A stretch of 64,000 nt of DNA, taken from Oceanisphaera pacifica (GTDB lineage: Bacteria > Pseudomonadota > Gammaproteobacteria > Enterobacterales > Aeromonadaceae). The stretch spans positions 186,001 to 250,000 of the forward strand of contig NZ_JAGDFX010000003.1 of the NCBI RefSeq assembly GCF_017498065.1, read 5' to 3'. Under the pieces are notes generated by a model. The model worked only from the letters and a program-made list of their open reading frames with translations, was not told the DNA's origin and made no database searches. Numbering within the stretch: position 1 is the first letter of the stretch; each line of letters begins with the position of its first letter. Shown here one piece after another: positions 54,217-63,517 of this stretch. The translations under genes were made by a program, and so were the position numbers.

Positions 54217-55246
54217 CCAGCACCTCAATGCGGTATTCGCCGGCGTCAATAAGCTCGCCAATGGCATTCAGTTGCAAGTTGTGTTGTTCGGCCAGTTGTA
54301 AAAAGTCATTGACCGCACTTGGCTTAACCGCCACTAATAAACCGCCACTGGTTTGGGGGTCGCACAACAGCTGTTGCTGGCGTGGGGTTAAGGGAGCCAG
54401 TTTGTCGCCGTAAGCATCAAAGTTGCGCAAGGTGCCACCGGGTACGGCACCGGCTTGTAAATAATGATCCACACCAGGCAGCAGCGGAATGTGCTCCATC
54501 TGCAATCTCGCGCTCACATTGGCGCCTTCACACACTTCCACTAAATGACCCATAAGACCAAAGCCGGTCACGTCTGTCATGGCGTTCACTCCCGACAGTT
54601 TGGCAAAGTCTTGGCCGGGTTTATTAAGTTGGCACATGACGTCTGCAGCAAGGCTTGCGTGCTCGGGCAGTAATACGCCTTTCTTTTGTGCGGTAGATAA
54701 AATACCAATGCCTAACGGCTTAGTTAAAAATAAAATATCGCCGGCGGCGGCGGTGTCGTTACGCTTTATTTGATCGAGTGGCACTTGACCGGTAACGGCT
54801 AAGCCAAAAATAGGCTCGGGGGCGTCAATGCTATGGCCACCCGCCAGCGAAATACCGGCATCTCTACAGGCTTGGCGACCACCGTCTACCACTTGTTGGG
54901 CAATCTCGGGGGCGAGCAGGTTGACCGGCCAGCCTAAAATGGCAATGGCCACCACTGGGGTGCCACCCATGGCATACACATCGCTAATGGCGTTGGTGGC
55001 GGCAATGCGACCAAAGGTGAAAGGGTCGTCCACAATCGGCATAAAGAAGTCTGTGGTCGAGATAATGCCCATGCCATTACCCACATCCACTACGGCGGCG
55101 TCGTCTCGGCTGCTGGTGCCTACCACTAAGTTGGGATCATTAAAGTGCGGCAGCTGGCTGTGTAAAATGGTACCCAATACTTTGGGAGAAATTTTGCAGC
55201 CACAGCCTGCGCCATGGCTGTATTGAGTCAGGCGAATTGGTTCCAC
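54209..55246 (-). CDS. selD: Selenophosphate synthetase
   Basis: A 345-residue SelD. It starts at GTG 55246 ([12 protein letters not shown]) with AAGGA 7 nt upstream, which gives the family's usual length; the longer open frame to 55429 runs through the ars promoter region. The catalytic loop is GAGCGCK with Cys15 where some homologues have selenocysteine, plus Lys18. ATP/Mg residues are in RDDAAV, TTDFFMP and [10 protein letters not shown]. It makes selenophosphate from selenide and ATP. It is coupled to selU by an 8-bp overlap. No selA/selB/selC is in the window. Confidence 0.95.
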   Translation of the reverse strand: MEPIRLTQYSHGAGCGCKISPKVLGTILHSQLPHFNDPNLVVGTSSRDDAAVVDVGNGMGIISTTDFFMPIVDDPFTFGRIAATNAISDVYAMGGTPVVAIAILGWPVNLLAPEIAQQVVDGGRQACRDAGISLAGGHSIDAPEPIFGLAVTGQVPLDQIKRNDTAAAGDILFLTKPLGIGILSTAQKKGVLLPEHASLAADVMCQLNKPGQDFAKLSGVNAMTDVTGFGLMGHLVEVCEGANVSARLQMEHIPLLPGVDHYLQAGAVPGGTLRNFDAYGDKLAPLTPRQQQLLCDPQTSGGLLVAVKPSAVNDFLQLAEQHNLQLNAIGELIDAGEYRIEVLGE

Positions 55247-55331
55247 TTGAGCTTCCTTAATGTTGCGAAGGTGAGTCCCAATACTACTCCTAACCCTGCA
55301 AGGTGTGAAATTAAAACCCAATCTATAAATA

Positions 55332-55370
55332 TTGACATGCGGTTTATCATATATATGATAAACCGCATGT
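55332..55370 (+). promoter_or_regulatory. ars operon promoter within a 36-bp perfect palindrome (ArsR operator)
   Basis: A perfect palindrome spans 55335-55370, centred at 55352/55353, with half-site GGTTTATCATAT. TTGACA (55332-55337) and TATGAT (55354-55359) are 16 bp apart, so the promoter lies almost wholly inside the palindrome. Binding of ArsR here would block RNA polymerase. The arsR ribosome site GGGAGG follows at 55376-55381. Confidence 0.85.
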
Positions 55371-55388
55371 GAGTTGGGAGGATAAGAT

Positions 55389-55721
55389 ATGTCGCCATTG
55401 GTGTTGTTTAAGTGCCTTGCCGATGACACGCGCTTAAAGTCGATGTTGCTGATTAGTATGCATCAAGAGTTGTGCGTGTGTGATTTACAACAAGCCTTGC
55501 AGTTAAGCCAGCCTAAGGTGTCTCGTCATTTAGCCGAGCTACGCAAATGTGAGCTACTAATGGATGAGCGCCGGGGTAAGTGGGTGTATTACCGTTTGCA
55601 CCCGCATTTATCTGACTGGGCACGCGAGGTGTTGGCGAATACGGCCAAGCAACATGCTGATTATTTGCGTGAGTGTACCCAACAATTAACGAACGATGTG
55701 TCTCGATGTGAGCGTAACTAA
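55389..55721 (+). CDS. arsR: ArsR family arsenite-responsive repressor
   Basis: A 110-residue winged-helix repressor. The arsenite-binding motif ELCVCDL carries Cys29 and Cys31, followed by the recognition helix [13 protein letters not shown]. It would bind the palindrome overlapping its own promoter and release it when As(III) or Sb(III) binds. First gene of arsR-arsC-arsH-acr3; the stop overlaps arsC by one base. Confidence 0.95.
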   Translation: MSPLVLFKCLADDTRLKSMLLISMHQELCVCDLQQALQLSQPKVSRHLAELRKCELLMDERRGKWVYYRLHPHLSDWAREVLANTAKQHADYLRECTQQLTNDVSRCERN

Positions 55722-56212
55722 TGAAAATTTTATATATCTGTACCCATAATCGCTGCCGTAGCATTTTATCTGAGGCAGTAACGCAGCACAAAGGCCAAGG
55801 GCTGCTAGAAGCCAGAAGCGCGGGCAGTCAGCCCAGTGGTGAGGTGCATCCGCTTTCGCTGACTTATTTGGCCGAGGCAGGCATTGCCACGGTGGGGTTA
55901 CAAAGCCAGTCGTGGGATGAGTTTGCCGACTTTGCTCCCGATGTGGTGATTACGGTGTGCGATTCGGCGGCGCAAGAAACTTGTCCTGTTTGGTTTGGTG
56001 ATTGCCTGGTGGTGCATTGGGGCTTGGCTGATCCTTCTAAATTGGTGGGCAGCGAAGAACAAAAAGCCATCGCCTTTCGCCAGACCATTCAACAAATAGA
56101 GCACAGAGTCGAACAATTACTGGCCATTGCCCGCCAAGCGCCTGAGCAATGGGGTCATTCCCTACAACAAGCCTTACCCCAGTCTTTACAAAAAACAGGA
56201 GTGAACGCATGA
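55721..56212 (+). CDS. arsC: Arsenate reductase, low-molecular-weight phosphatase type
   Basis: A 163-residue ArsC of the thioredoxin-coupled class. The P-loop ICTHNRCRS gives Cys7-X5-Arg13. A resolving pair [11 protein letters not shown] (C-X7-C) lies near residues 85-93, and the Asp loop is in LADPSK. It reduces arsenate to arsenite for export by ACR3. It is different from the glutaredoxin-coupled plasmid R773 type. The stop overlaps the arsH start as ATGA. Confidence 0.93.
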   Translation: MKILYICTHNRCRSILSEAVTQHKGQGLLEARSAGSQPSGEVHPLSLTYLAEAGIATVGLQSQSWDEFADFAPDVVITVCDSAAQETCPVWFGDCLVVHWGLADPSKLVGSEEQKAIAFRQTIQQIEHRVEQLLAIARQAPEQWGHSLQQALPQSLQKTGVNA

Positions 56213-56928
56213 GCCTTACTGATTTAAGTTTACCTAATATTGATACGCAACAGTTTCAAATACCTGATTTTTCTACATTGGGGCCAGAGGCCAGTACCCA
56301 TAAGCCACGTATTTTGTTGTTGTATGGATCTTTGCGCGAGCGCTCGTTTAGCCGCTTGGTGGTAGAAGAGTCTGCGCGTTTACTTATTGCCATGGGCGCC
56401 GAGATTAAAATATTTGACCCGCACGGCTTACCGCTGCCAGACGGTGACGATGTTGAACACCCTAAAGTACAAGAGCTAAGAGACTTAGTGACTTGGTCTG
56501 AGGGGCAGGTGTGGTGTTCGCCCGAGCGCCACGGTGCCATGACGGGGGTAATGAAAAGCCAAATTGATTGGATCCCGTTAAGCTTAGGTGCGGTGCGACC
56601 CACCCAAGGTAAAACCTTGGCTGTAATGCAGGTGTGTGGTGGCTCTCAGTCATTTAATGCGGTAAATCAGCTACGCATTTTAGGGCGCTGGATGCGCATG
56701 CTCACTATTCCTAACCAGTCATCGGTGGCCAAGGCGTTTAATGAGTTTGATGAACATAACCGCATGTTGCCCTCATCTTATTACAATCGCATTGTGGATG
56801 TGTTGGAAGAGCTGATGAAGTTTACTTTATTAACCCGTGATAACAGCGCGTATTTAACCAATCGTTATTCTGAGCGGGTAGAAACTGCCGAGCAGTTAAT
56901 GGCCAGAGTGAATCAAAGCGCTCTTTAG
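56209..56928 (+). CDS. arsH: ArsH NADPH-dependent FMN reductase
   Basis: A 239-residue flavodoxin-like oxidoreductase. The FMN loop is [19 protein letters not shown], and [20 protein letters not shown] is the ArsH signature. ArsH oxidises trivalent organoarsenicals to less toxic pentavalent forms in several bacteria. Start 56209 has AGGAG upstream and overlaps arsC; a longer in-frame ATG at 56149 is inside arsC. Its presence fits a cell that also handles methylated arsenic (arsS at the other end of the window). Confidence 0.94.
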   Translation: MSLTDLSLPNIDTQQFQIPDFSTLGPEASTHKPRILLLYGSLRERSFSRLVVEESARLLIAMGAEIKIFDPHGLPLPDGDDVEHPKVQELRDLVTWSEGQVWCSPERHGAMTGVMKSQIDWIPLSLGAVRPTQGKTLAVMQVCGGSQSFNAVNQLRILGRWMRMLTIPNQSSVAKAFNEFDEHNRMLPSSYYNRIVDVLEELMKFTLLTRDNSAYLTNRYSERVETAEQLMARVNQSAL

Positions 56929-57029
56929 TTTTTACGCAAGCTTATACAAGACACCAGATACGCAAAGCAGTATTGGTGTGTTGGTATTGCGCATAATGTA
57001 AGGCGTATCGCATGAACGGGGAATGTTAG

Positions 57030-58058
57030 ATGGGTGTATTTGAGCGGTTTTTATCGGTGTGGGTCGGGTTAGCTATTGTGGTGGGAGTCTTATTAGGCTC
57101 CTTAATGCCGGGTGTGTTTAACCTAATTGCCGGGCTAGAGTATGCTCACGTGAATCTAGTGGTGGCGGCGCTGATTTGGTTAATGATTTACCCCATGATG
57201 CTGCAAATTGACTTTAGCGCGGTAAAAAACGTGGGTAAAAAGCCCAAAGGTTTATTGTTAACCTTAGTGATCAACTGGTTAGTTAAGCCCTTTACCATGG
57301 CGGCCATTGGCTGGTTATTTTTTAGAGTGTTATTTGCGCCTTGGGTAGACCCTAATACGGCAGGGGAATACATTGCCGGCATGATCTTGCTGGGCGTGGC
57401 GCCTTGTACCGCTATGGTGTTTGTATGGAGCCAGCTCACGCGGGGCGATGCCAACTATACGCTGGTGCAGGTATCAATTAATAACCTGATCATGGTGTTT
57501 GCATTTGCACCTTTGGCGGCATTATTACTGGGGATGAACGAAATTCAAGTGCCGTGGAATACCCTGTTATTATCGGTGTTGTTGTATGTGGTGTTGCCAT
57601 TAGTTGCCGGTGTGGCCACCCGCTTTATTTGGCAAAAAGTACAACGCCAACAGGCACAACCCTTGCCAGTGTCTTACTTGGCCGAGCGCTGTAAGCCTTG
57701 GTCTATTTTGGGTTTGCTGACCACAGTGGTGTTGTTGTTTGGTTTGCAAGCGCCTGCAATTATGGCCGAGCCGCTTGTAATAGTGCTGATTGCCATTCCG
57801 TTATTAATACAAACCTACGGTATTTTTGCCTTGGCGTATTGGCTGGCGTATCGTTTTAAGCTGTCCCACGCCGTTGCCGCTCCTGCTTGTATGATTGGTA
57901 CCTCTAACTTTTTTGAGTTAGCGGTGGCGGTCGCCATTGGTGTGTTTGGTCTGCATTCGGGGGCCGCGTTAGCGACAGTGGTGGGGGTATTGGTTGAAGT
58001 GCCCGTTATGCTATCGCTGGTGTGGTTTGCCAATCGTACTCGGCATAGATTTGCCTAA
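57030..58058 (+). CDS. acr3: ACR3 family arsenite efflux transporter
   Basis: A 342-residue transporter with ten membrane segments. [15 protein letters not shown], the conserved Cys in [20 protein letters not shown] and the TM9 glutamate region [19 protein letters not shown] are ACR3 features. It extrudes arsenite by proton antiport. It lies 101 bp after arsH, a larger gap than between the other ars genes, but no terminator is seen there. A MITE-like element begins 9 bp after its stop. Confidence 0.94.
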   Translation: MGVFERFLSVWVGLAIVVGVLLGSLMPGVFNLIAGLEYAHVNLVVAALIWLMIYPMMLQIDFSAVKNVGKKPKGLLLTLVINWLVKPFTMAAIGWLFFRVLFAPWVDPNTAGEYIAGMILLGVAPCTAMVFVWSQLTRGDANYTLVQVSINNLIMVFAFAPLAALLLGMNEIQVPWNTLLLSVLLYVVLPLVAGVATRFIWQKVQRQQAQPLPVSYLAERCKPWSILGLLTTVVLLFGLQAPAIMAEPLVIVLIAIPLLIQTYGIFALAYWLAYRFKLSHAVAAPACMIGTSNFFELAVAVAIGVFGLHSGAALATVVGVLVEVPVMLSLVWFANRTRHRFA

Positions 58059-58066
58059 ACAACCAT

Positions 58067-58168
58067 AAAGGGGTCGGAGTCATTTAATGGCAATGTAAGC
58101 GGTGAGTCTAATGCTATACCCTCACAAGTTACGCCTCTATACTGTTAAAATGACTCCGACCCATTTTT
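58067..58168. mobile_element. 100-bp MITE-like element with GTCGGAGTCATTT terminal repeats
   Basis: AAAGGGGTCGGAGTCATTTA at the left is inverted at TTAAAATGACTCCGACCC near the right end. It is shorter than the 52994-53133 copy and has a different interior. It lies between acr3 and the terminator. Confidence 0.65.
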
Positions 58169-58176
58169 AATGCTTA

Positions 58177-58209
58177 CAAAAACACCGAGCTTAGGCTCGG
58201 TGTTTTTTT
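58177..58209. terminator. Bidirectional terminator between acr3 and the fumarase gene
   Basis: AACACCGAGC pairs with GCTCGGTGTT around TTAG, with a T run on the right and an A run on the left. It can stop transcription of acr3 and of the convergent fumarase gene. Confidence 0.9.
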
Positions 58210-58241
58210 AGCTTGCTTTTAGCTTTAGGCTTCCAGCTTTA

Positions 58242-59765
58242 CTACTCGCTTAATTTTGCATCAAGCTCTGCTATTTTCGCTTTCCAAATAGCCGGGCCGG
58301 TAACGTGGGCGTTGTTGCCCTCTGAATCGACCGCTACGGTAACGGGCATGTCTTCTACTTCAAACTCGTAGATGGCTTCCATCCCTAAATCTTCAAACGC
58401 TACTACGCGGGCTTTTTTCACCGCTTTTGCGACTAAGTAAGCGGCACCGCCTACGGCCATAAGGTACACGGCTTTGTGCTGCTGAATGGAGTCCACGGTT
58501 GCCGGGCCACGCTCTGCTTTACCTACCATGCCAAGCAAACCGGCTTGCTCTAACATCATGTCGGTAAATTTATCCATGCGGGTGGCGGTGGTAGGGCCGG
58601 CAGGGCCAACGGCTTCGTTGCCAATGGCATCTACTGGGCCAACGTAATAGATAAAACGATCTTTAAAATCAACCGGCAAGGGCTCGCCTTTGGTCAGCAT
58701 TTCTTGAATGCGCTTGTGTGCGGCATCTCGACCGGTGAGTAATTTGCCCGAGAGCAGTACGGTTTCGCCCATTTTCCACTCGGCAATATCTTCACGCGTT
58801 AGGGTGTCTAAATTAGCACGGCGGGCGCTGTCTCCTACTTCCCAAGTGACTTCTGGCCAGTCTTCAAGCTTGGGCGGCGTTAGCTCTGCTGGGCCCGAGC
58901 CGTCTAGGTGAAAGTGAACGTGGCGGGTGGCGGCACAGTTAGGGATCATCACCACCGGCTTAGATGCCGCATGGGTAGGGGCAGTTTTAACTTTAATATC
59001 CACCACCGTGGTTAAGCCACCCAGGCCTTGAGCACCAATGCCGAGCTTGTTGGCTTTTTCAAAAATCTCTAAACGCAGTTTTTCTTCGGTGGTGCTTGCG
59101 CCGCGCTCTATTAAGTCGTGAATATCGACCGGATCCATTAAGGATTCTTTGGCCATGACGGCCGCTTTTTCGGCGGTGCCGCCAATGCCAATGCCCAGCA
59201 TGCCCGGCGGACACCAGCCCGCACCCATGGTGGGCAGTGTGTTTAGCACCCACTCGGTTACGTCGTCTGAGGGGTTAAGCATCACCATTTTCGATTTGTT
59301 TTCAGAGCCGCCACCTTTAGCAGCAATGGCCACTTCTACTTCATTGCCCGGCACCATGTCGATGTGGACCACAGATGGGGTATTGTCTTTGGTATTAAGG
59401 CGTTTGCCTGCCGGATCGGCAACAATAGAGGCGCGCAGCGGGTTATCGGCGTTGAGGTATGCGCGGCGCACCCCTTCATCCACCATTTCTTGTACGGTTA
59501 AGTCACTGTCCCATTGCACTTGCATACCAATTTTAACAAAGCAGGTCACAATGCCGGTGTCTTGGCACAAGGGGCGATGGCCTTCGGCTGACATGCGCGA
59601 GTTAATTAAAATTTGCGCAATGGCGTCTTTGGCTGCCTGACTTTGTTCTTTGTTATAGGCTTTTTCTAGCGCCTGCACAAAGTCTAATGGATGATAGTAA
59701 GAAATATATTGCAGGGCATCGGCAACGGAGTCGATAAAATCCTGTTTTTTAATAATGCTCATCAT
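58242..59765 (-). CDS. fumA: Class I (iron-sulfur) fumarate hydratase
   Basis: A 507-residue 4Fe-4S hydro-lyase interconverting fumarate and malate in the TCA cycle. Cluster ligands appear in RPLCQDTGIVTCF (near residue 105), MIPNCAATRHVHF (near 282) and the region around GAGWCPPGMLGIGIGG. AVGPAGPTTATRMDKFTD is in the C-terminal beta domain. The alpha and beta parts are fused, as in FumA/FumB. A second ATG one codon in is an alternative start. Oxygen-sensitive class, so a class II FumC may exist elsewhere. Confidence 0.95.
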   Translation of the reverse strand: MMSIIKKQDFIDSVADALQYISYYHPLDFVQALEKAYNKEQSQAAKDAIAQILINSRMSAEGHRPLCQDTGIVTCFVKIGMQVQWDSDLTVQEMVDEGVRRAYLNADNPLRASIVADPAGKRLNTKDNTPSVVHIDMVPGNEVEVAIAAKGGGSENKSKMVMLNPSDDVTEWVLNTLPTMGAGWCPPGMLGIGIGGTAEKAAVMAKESLMDPVDIHDLIERGASTTEEKLRLEIFEKANKLGIGAQGLGGLTTVVDIKVKTAPTHAASKPVVMIPNCAATRHVHFHLDGSGPAELTPPKLEDWPEVTWEVGDSARRANLDTLTREDIAEWKMGETVLLSGKLLTGRDAAHKRIQEMLTKGEPLPVDFKDRFIYYVGPVDAIGNEAVGPAGPTTATRMDKFTDMMLEQAGLLGMVGKAERGPATVDSIQQHKAVYLMAVGGAAYLVAKAVKKARVVAFEDLGMEAIYEFEVEDMPVTVAVDSEGNNAHVTGPAIWKAKIAELDAKLSE

Positions 59766-59829
59766 GTTCCTCGCAGGTTCGCTATTCGCGCTATTTAAGA
59801 GACAAATGTCCCTTGGGCGATGCTTATAT

Positions 59830-59838
59830 TGTTATAAT
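59830..59838 (+). promoter_or_regulatory. Extended -10 promoter for pabB
   Basis: TG-T-TATAAT (59830-59838) lies 84 bp before the pabB start. No -35 at ideal spacing is evident, which fits an extended -10 promoter. Confidence 0.5.
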
Positions 59839-59921
59839 GGCCGCTATGATACGCTTTACGCCCCTAAGCTGGCCAGCCCAAGCGCCAGACCAAATGCCAA
59901 AATTGTCGAGTAGATTACATA

Positions 59922-61310
59922 ATGGGACTGCCTTTACATATTCACAGCCAAGCTTTTACCGGCTCTGTGCATGATTTTTTTTCGCCTATTGCTCATTTAC
60001 CTTGGGCTATGTTGTTAGAGTCGGGGGGCAATCATGGTGCAGATAGTCGTTTTCATATTATGAGTGCTCAGCCGTTGGCAACCTTAGTCACCGAGGCTGA
60101 CAGCACCCTGATCACCCACCAAGAGACACAGCATCACTCGACTGACTCTCCCTTTATGTTACTTAAAGCCTGGCAAGATGCAGTTATTGGTGAGGTGAGC
60201 CTGCCAGAAACCCACTCGCATTTGCCATTTGTGGGCGGGGCCTTGGGCTTATTTAGTTACGATTTAGGCCGTTGGGTAGAGCGCATGCCTCACACCGCCA
60301 TAAATGAACTGGCCACCCCCGATATGGCGGTGGGGTTATTTGATTGGGCTTGGGTGATTGATTGCGAGCAACAGCAGGCGCATTTAGTGGTGCTAGGAGA
60401 TCAAGCGGCATTGACGGCGCGATTAAACTGGTGGCAGGCACAACAGGCATGCGCTAACGCTCTAGCCCCCGCGCCTTTTAAACTCACTGCACAGTGGCAA
60501 GCGAATCAAAGCCAACAGCAATATGTTGACAGTTTTAATCGGGTGCAAGCTTATTTGCAGGCGGGCGATTGCTATCAAATTAACTTAACGCTGCGCTTTA
60601 AGAGCCACTTTAGTGGTGACATTTGGCAGGCTTATCGGCAGCTAAGTGCGCATAATCAAGCGCCATTTTCGGCATTTTTACAATTACCCAGCAGCACCTT
60701 ATTAAGCTTATCTCCCGAGCGTTTTATCGCCCTTGAAGGGCGGCGGGTAGAAACCAAGCCCATTAAGGGCACACGACCAAGAGGGGCCACGGCACAGCAA
60801 GACCAAGCACTGGCCAATGAGCTGGCCAATGCGCCTAAAGATCGTGCCGAAAATGTGATGATAGTGGACTTACTGCGCAACGACATTGGCCGCGTGTGTG
60901 TGCCAGGTTCGGTGAAGGTGCCGTCATTGTTTGCCATTGAGTCATTTCCAGCGGTGCACCATTTAGTATCTACCATTACCGGTGAGCTAGCTGAGGGCTT
61001 AACGGGTGCCGATTTATTAGCGGCGACCTTTCCCGGGGGCTCTATTACTGGTGCTCCTAAAGTGCGAGCCATGGAGATTATTGAAGAGCTAGAAACTCAC
61101 CGCCGTCATGCCTATTGCGGCAGTGTTGGGTATATCAGTGCCCATGGGCGCATGGATACCAGCATTACCATTCGCACCTTGGTGGCAGAGCAAGATCGCT
61201 TATATTGCTGGGCCGGTGGCGGCGTGGTGGCCGACTCAACCGCAGAGGATGAATACCAAGAGCTATTTGATAAGCTGGGCAAAATATTGCCCATGTTGGC
61301 CGCGCTATAG
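59922..61310 (+). CDS. pabB: Aminodeoxychorismate synthase component I
   Basis: A 462-residue chorismate-utilising enzyme that converts chorismate to 4-amino-4-deoxychorismate for folate synthesis. The C-terminal domain has YQINLTLRFKSHF, KPIKGTRPRG (active-site Lys of PabB, replaced by Ala-type residues in TrpE), RAENVMIVDLLRND and FPGGSITGAPKVRAME. The glutaminase partner PabA is not in the window. Same order as E. coli: pabB-nudL-sdaA. Confidence 0.94.
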   Translation: MGLPLHIHSQAFTGSVHDFFSPIAHLPWAMLLESGGNHGADSRFHIMSAQPLATLVTEADSTLITHQETQHHSTDSPFMLLKAWQDAVIGEVSLPETHSHLPFVGGALGLFSYDLGRWVERMPHTAINELATPDMAVGLFDWAWVIDCEQQQAHLVVLGDQAALTARLNWWQAQQACANALAPAPFKLTAQWQANQSQQQYVDSFNRVQAYLQAGDCYQINLTLRFKSHFSGDIWQAYRQLSAHNQAPFSAFLQLPSSTLLSLSPERFIALEGRRVETKPIKGTRPRGATAQQDQALANELANAPKDRAENVMIVDLLRNDIGRVCVPGSVKVPSLFAIESFPAVHHLVSTITGELAEGLTGADLLAATFPGGSITGAPKVRAMEIIEELETHRRHAYCGSVGYISAHGRMDTSITIRTLVAEQDRLYCWAGGGVVADSTAEDEYQELFDKLGKILPMLAAL

Positions 61311-61388
61311 TTGGCCGTGCTATAGCTGGCCGCGCTATAGTTGACTACGCTATCAAAGCGCAACGCTTTAGGTTGTAGGTGTTAAACA

Positions 61389-61952
61389 ATGCAGTTAGAT
61401 GAATTAAAAACTCGACTTAATTTATTGCCGCCCTTGGCTGATCCGCATTTGCCCGATAATGCCTATCCGGCGGCGGTGATGATGCCGGTACTGCCCACTG
61501 CACAAGGGCTGACGCTTATTTTAACGCGCCGTAGTCGCCATTTGCGCCACCACCCCGGCCAAGTGTGCTTTCCTGGTGGCCGGGTAGACAGTACTGATAT
61601 GAGTTTATGGGAGGCGGCGCTGCGCGAAAGTTTTGAAGAAATTGGCTTGTTACCCGAGCAATGCCAGCTATTGGCGCAGTTGCAGGCTCAGCATACTATT
61701 TCTGACTTTGCCCTTACCCCTTTTGTGGGGCTGGTGCAGGGAGAGGTGAATTTTAAGCTTAACCCTGGTGAAGTCGACGAGCTGTTTCAAGTGCCACTTG
61801 AATACCTGTTAGAGGTGCGCCATCACCACCTATTTACTGTTAATCGTAAAGGCCTGCCTCAACAGGTGGTGTTTATACGCTGGCATAATACTTGGATTTG
61901 GGGCATTACCGCGGCCATTATTCATCAACTTGCGCGACAGATAGCGCGCTAA
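61389..61952 (+). CDS. nudL: Coenzyme A pyrophosphatase, Nudix family
   Basis: A 187-residue Nudix hydrolase (YeaB/NudL). The CoA-specific upstream motif LRHHPGQVCFPGGRVDSTD and the Nudix box with ALRESFEEIGL (REx2EE metal site) are present. It would cleave CoA to phosphopantetheine and 3',5'-ADP. Between pabB and sdaA as in enteric bacteria. The 78-bp gap before it has repeated TATAGCTGGCCGCGC units copied from the pabB end. Confidence 0.93.
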   Translation: MQLDELKTRLNLLPPLADPHLPDNAYPAAVMMPVLPTAQGLTLILTRRSRHLRHHPGQVCFPGGRVDSTDMSLWEAALRESFEEIGLLPEQCQLLAQLQAQHTISDFALTPFVGLVQGEVNFKLNPGEVDELFQVPLEYLLEVRHHHLFTVNRKGLPQQVVFIRWHNTWIWGITAAIIHQLARQIAR

Positions 61953-61974
61953 TATGTGATGCTAATCACATATT
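61952..61974. promoter_or_regulatory. CRP-like site upstream of sdaA
   Basis: TGTGA-TGCTAA-TCACA (61955-61970) is a full consensus match inside a longer palindrome (ATATGTGAT...ATCACATAT). It starts at the nudL stop and lies about 147 bp before the sdaA start, so it could control sdaA in response to cAMP. Confidence 0.7.
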
Positions 61975-62116
61975 AAACTGGCTTACCGCTTACCTGTAAA
62001 ATGTTATTGGGTTGTAGCTAAGTTAACATTACCATTGTGCTATTAATTGTTGAGCCAGTGGTGATTTATGCTTAAACGCCATGGCTCGGCTAACTCAGCC
62101 GTGTTTTGGAGTGGTT

Positions 62117-63517
62117 ATGATCAGCGTTTTCGATATGTTTAGTATTGGTATTGGCCCGTCTTCGTCGCATACAGTCGGGCCAATGCGCGCGGCCCATCAC
62201 TTTGTGAGCGAGCTTGCCAAACAGGGCACGCTTAGCCAAGTTGAACGTGTTGAAGTAGAGCTATTTGGCTCTTTAGGCCAAACCGGTATCGGGCATGGTA
62301 CTGGTAAAGCGGTGATATTAGGCTTATCCGGTTTTGAGCCCGAACGCATTGATATTGACCTTATTCCAGACTTGTTAGCTAACGCTGAGCAGCACCAGCA
62401 ACTGCTATTGAATCAAACCCACCCCGTGCATTTTCCTCGCAGTGGCGCCATTATTTTTCATCGTCGGAAAAGCTTGCCGCTGCATAGCAATGGTATGCGT
62501 TGTTGTGCTTTTGCTAAAGCGACGGATGAGCATGCAGCCCCTTTGCTTGCCGAGCAGTGTTATTATTCAATTGGCGGGGGCTTTATTGTTAAAGCAGAAG
62601 ATTTCGCCAACACTCAAGCCAGTGCGGCGGCGCAGTCGAGCGCGAAAGCTGTGCCCTTTGCATTTAACAGTGGCTCTCAGCTACTGCAATTGTGCCAAGC
62701 CAATGGTATGTCGATCAGTAGTTTAATGATGGCCAATGAAAGGGTGCATCGCAGTGAACAAGAGATTATGCAGGGCTTGCGTCATATTTGGCAGGTAATG
62801 CAAGCCTGTGTGACTCGCGGCTGCAAAACCGAGGGGCTCTTGCCCGGTGGGCTTAAATTGCGCCGCCGAGCGCCTGCTTTGCTGCGTAAATTAACCAGTG
62901 AGTCTGGGTATAATCAAGACCCCTTAAGTGTGATGGAGTGGGTTGATTTATATGCCATGGCGGTCAATGAAGAGAATGCCGCTGGTGGCCGTGTGGTAAC
63001 AGCGCCAACCAATGGCGCGGCGGGCATTTTACCGGCGGTGCTGCATTATTATCACCACTTTGTGCAACCGGTGGACGATGATGTATTAGTAACATATTTT
63101 TTAACCGCAGCTGCAATTGGTATTTTATATAAAGAAAATGCGTCTATTTCTGGGGCCGAAGTGGGTTGTCAGGGAGAAGTGGGCGTGGCCTGCTCTATGG
63201 CGGCTGCCGCACTTACGGCCGTGGTGGGCGGTACCATTGAGCAAGTAGAAAACGCCGCTGAAATTGGCATGGAGCATAACCTAGGCCTAACCTGTGACCC
63301 TGTTGGCGGCTTGGTACAAGTGCCTTGCATTGAGCGCAATGCCATGGGCGCGGTAAAAGCCATTAACGCCAGCCGGCTGGCGCTACGAGGCGACGGTGAG
63401 CATAAGGTGTCATTAGATAAAGTGATTAAAACCATGCGCGACACCGGCCGCGACATGAAAAGTAAATATAAAGAAACCGCCCGCGGCGGGTTAGCGGTTA
63501 ATATCACCGAGTGCTAG
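62117..63517 (+). CDS. sdaA: L-serine ammonia-lyase (iron-sulfur)
   Basis: A 466-residue single-chain SdaA converting L-serine to pyruvate and ammonia. The N-terminal [18 protein letters not shown] is the regulatory-domain signature. Fe-S and active-site Cys lie in [33 protein letters not shown] and [12 protein letters not shown]. Start ATG 62117 with GGAG upstream; the in-frame ATG at 62081 adds 12 unmatched residues. The final Cys of ITEC fits the known C-terminal Cys tail that occupies the active site in SdaA homologues. Confidence 0.95.
   Translation: MISVFDMFSIGIGPSSSHTVGPMRAAHHFVSELAKQGTLSQVERVEVELFGSLGQTGIGHGTGKAVILGLSGFEPERIDIDLIPDLLANAEQHQQLLLNQTHPVHFPRSGAIIFHRRKSLPLHSNGMRCCAFAKATDEHAAPLLAEQCYYSIGGGFIVKAEDFANTQASAAAQSSAKAVPFAFNSGSQLLQLCQANGMSISSLMMANERVHRSEQEIMQGLRHIWQVMQACVTRGCKTEGLLPGGLKLRRRAPALLRKLTSESGYNQDPLSVMEWVDLYAMAVNEENAAGGRVVTAPTNGAAGILPAVLHYYHHFVQPVDDDVLVTYFLTAAAIGILYKENASISGAEVGCQGEVGVACSMAAAALTAVVGGTIEQVENAAEIGMEHNLGLTCDPVGGLVQVPCIERNAMGAVKAINASRLALRGDGEHKVSLDKVIKTMRDTGRDMKSKYKETARGGLAVNITEC

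Noticed and set aside
55247-55429. Sixty-one-residue N-terminal extension of SelD
   Set aside because: It would run through the ars promoter palindrome and has no SelD similarity; the GTG at 55246 has AAGGA and gives the normal length.
59149-59640. Plus-strand open frame of 163 codons
   Set aside because: Antisense shadow of the fumarase gene, which has clear motifs on the minus strand.
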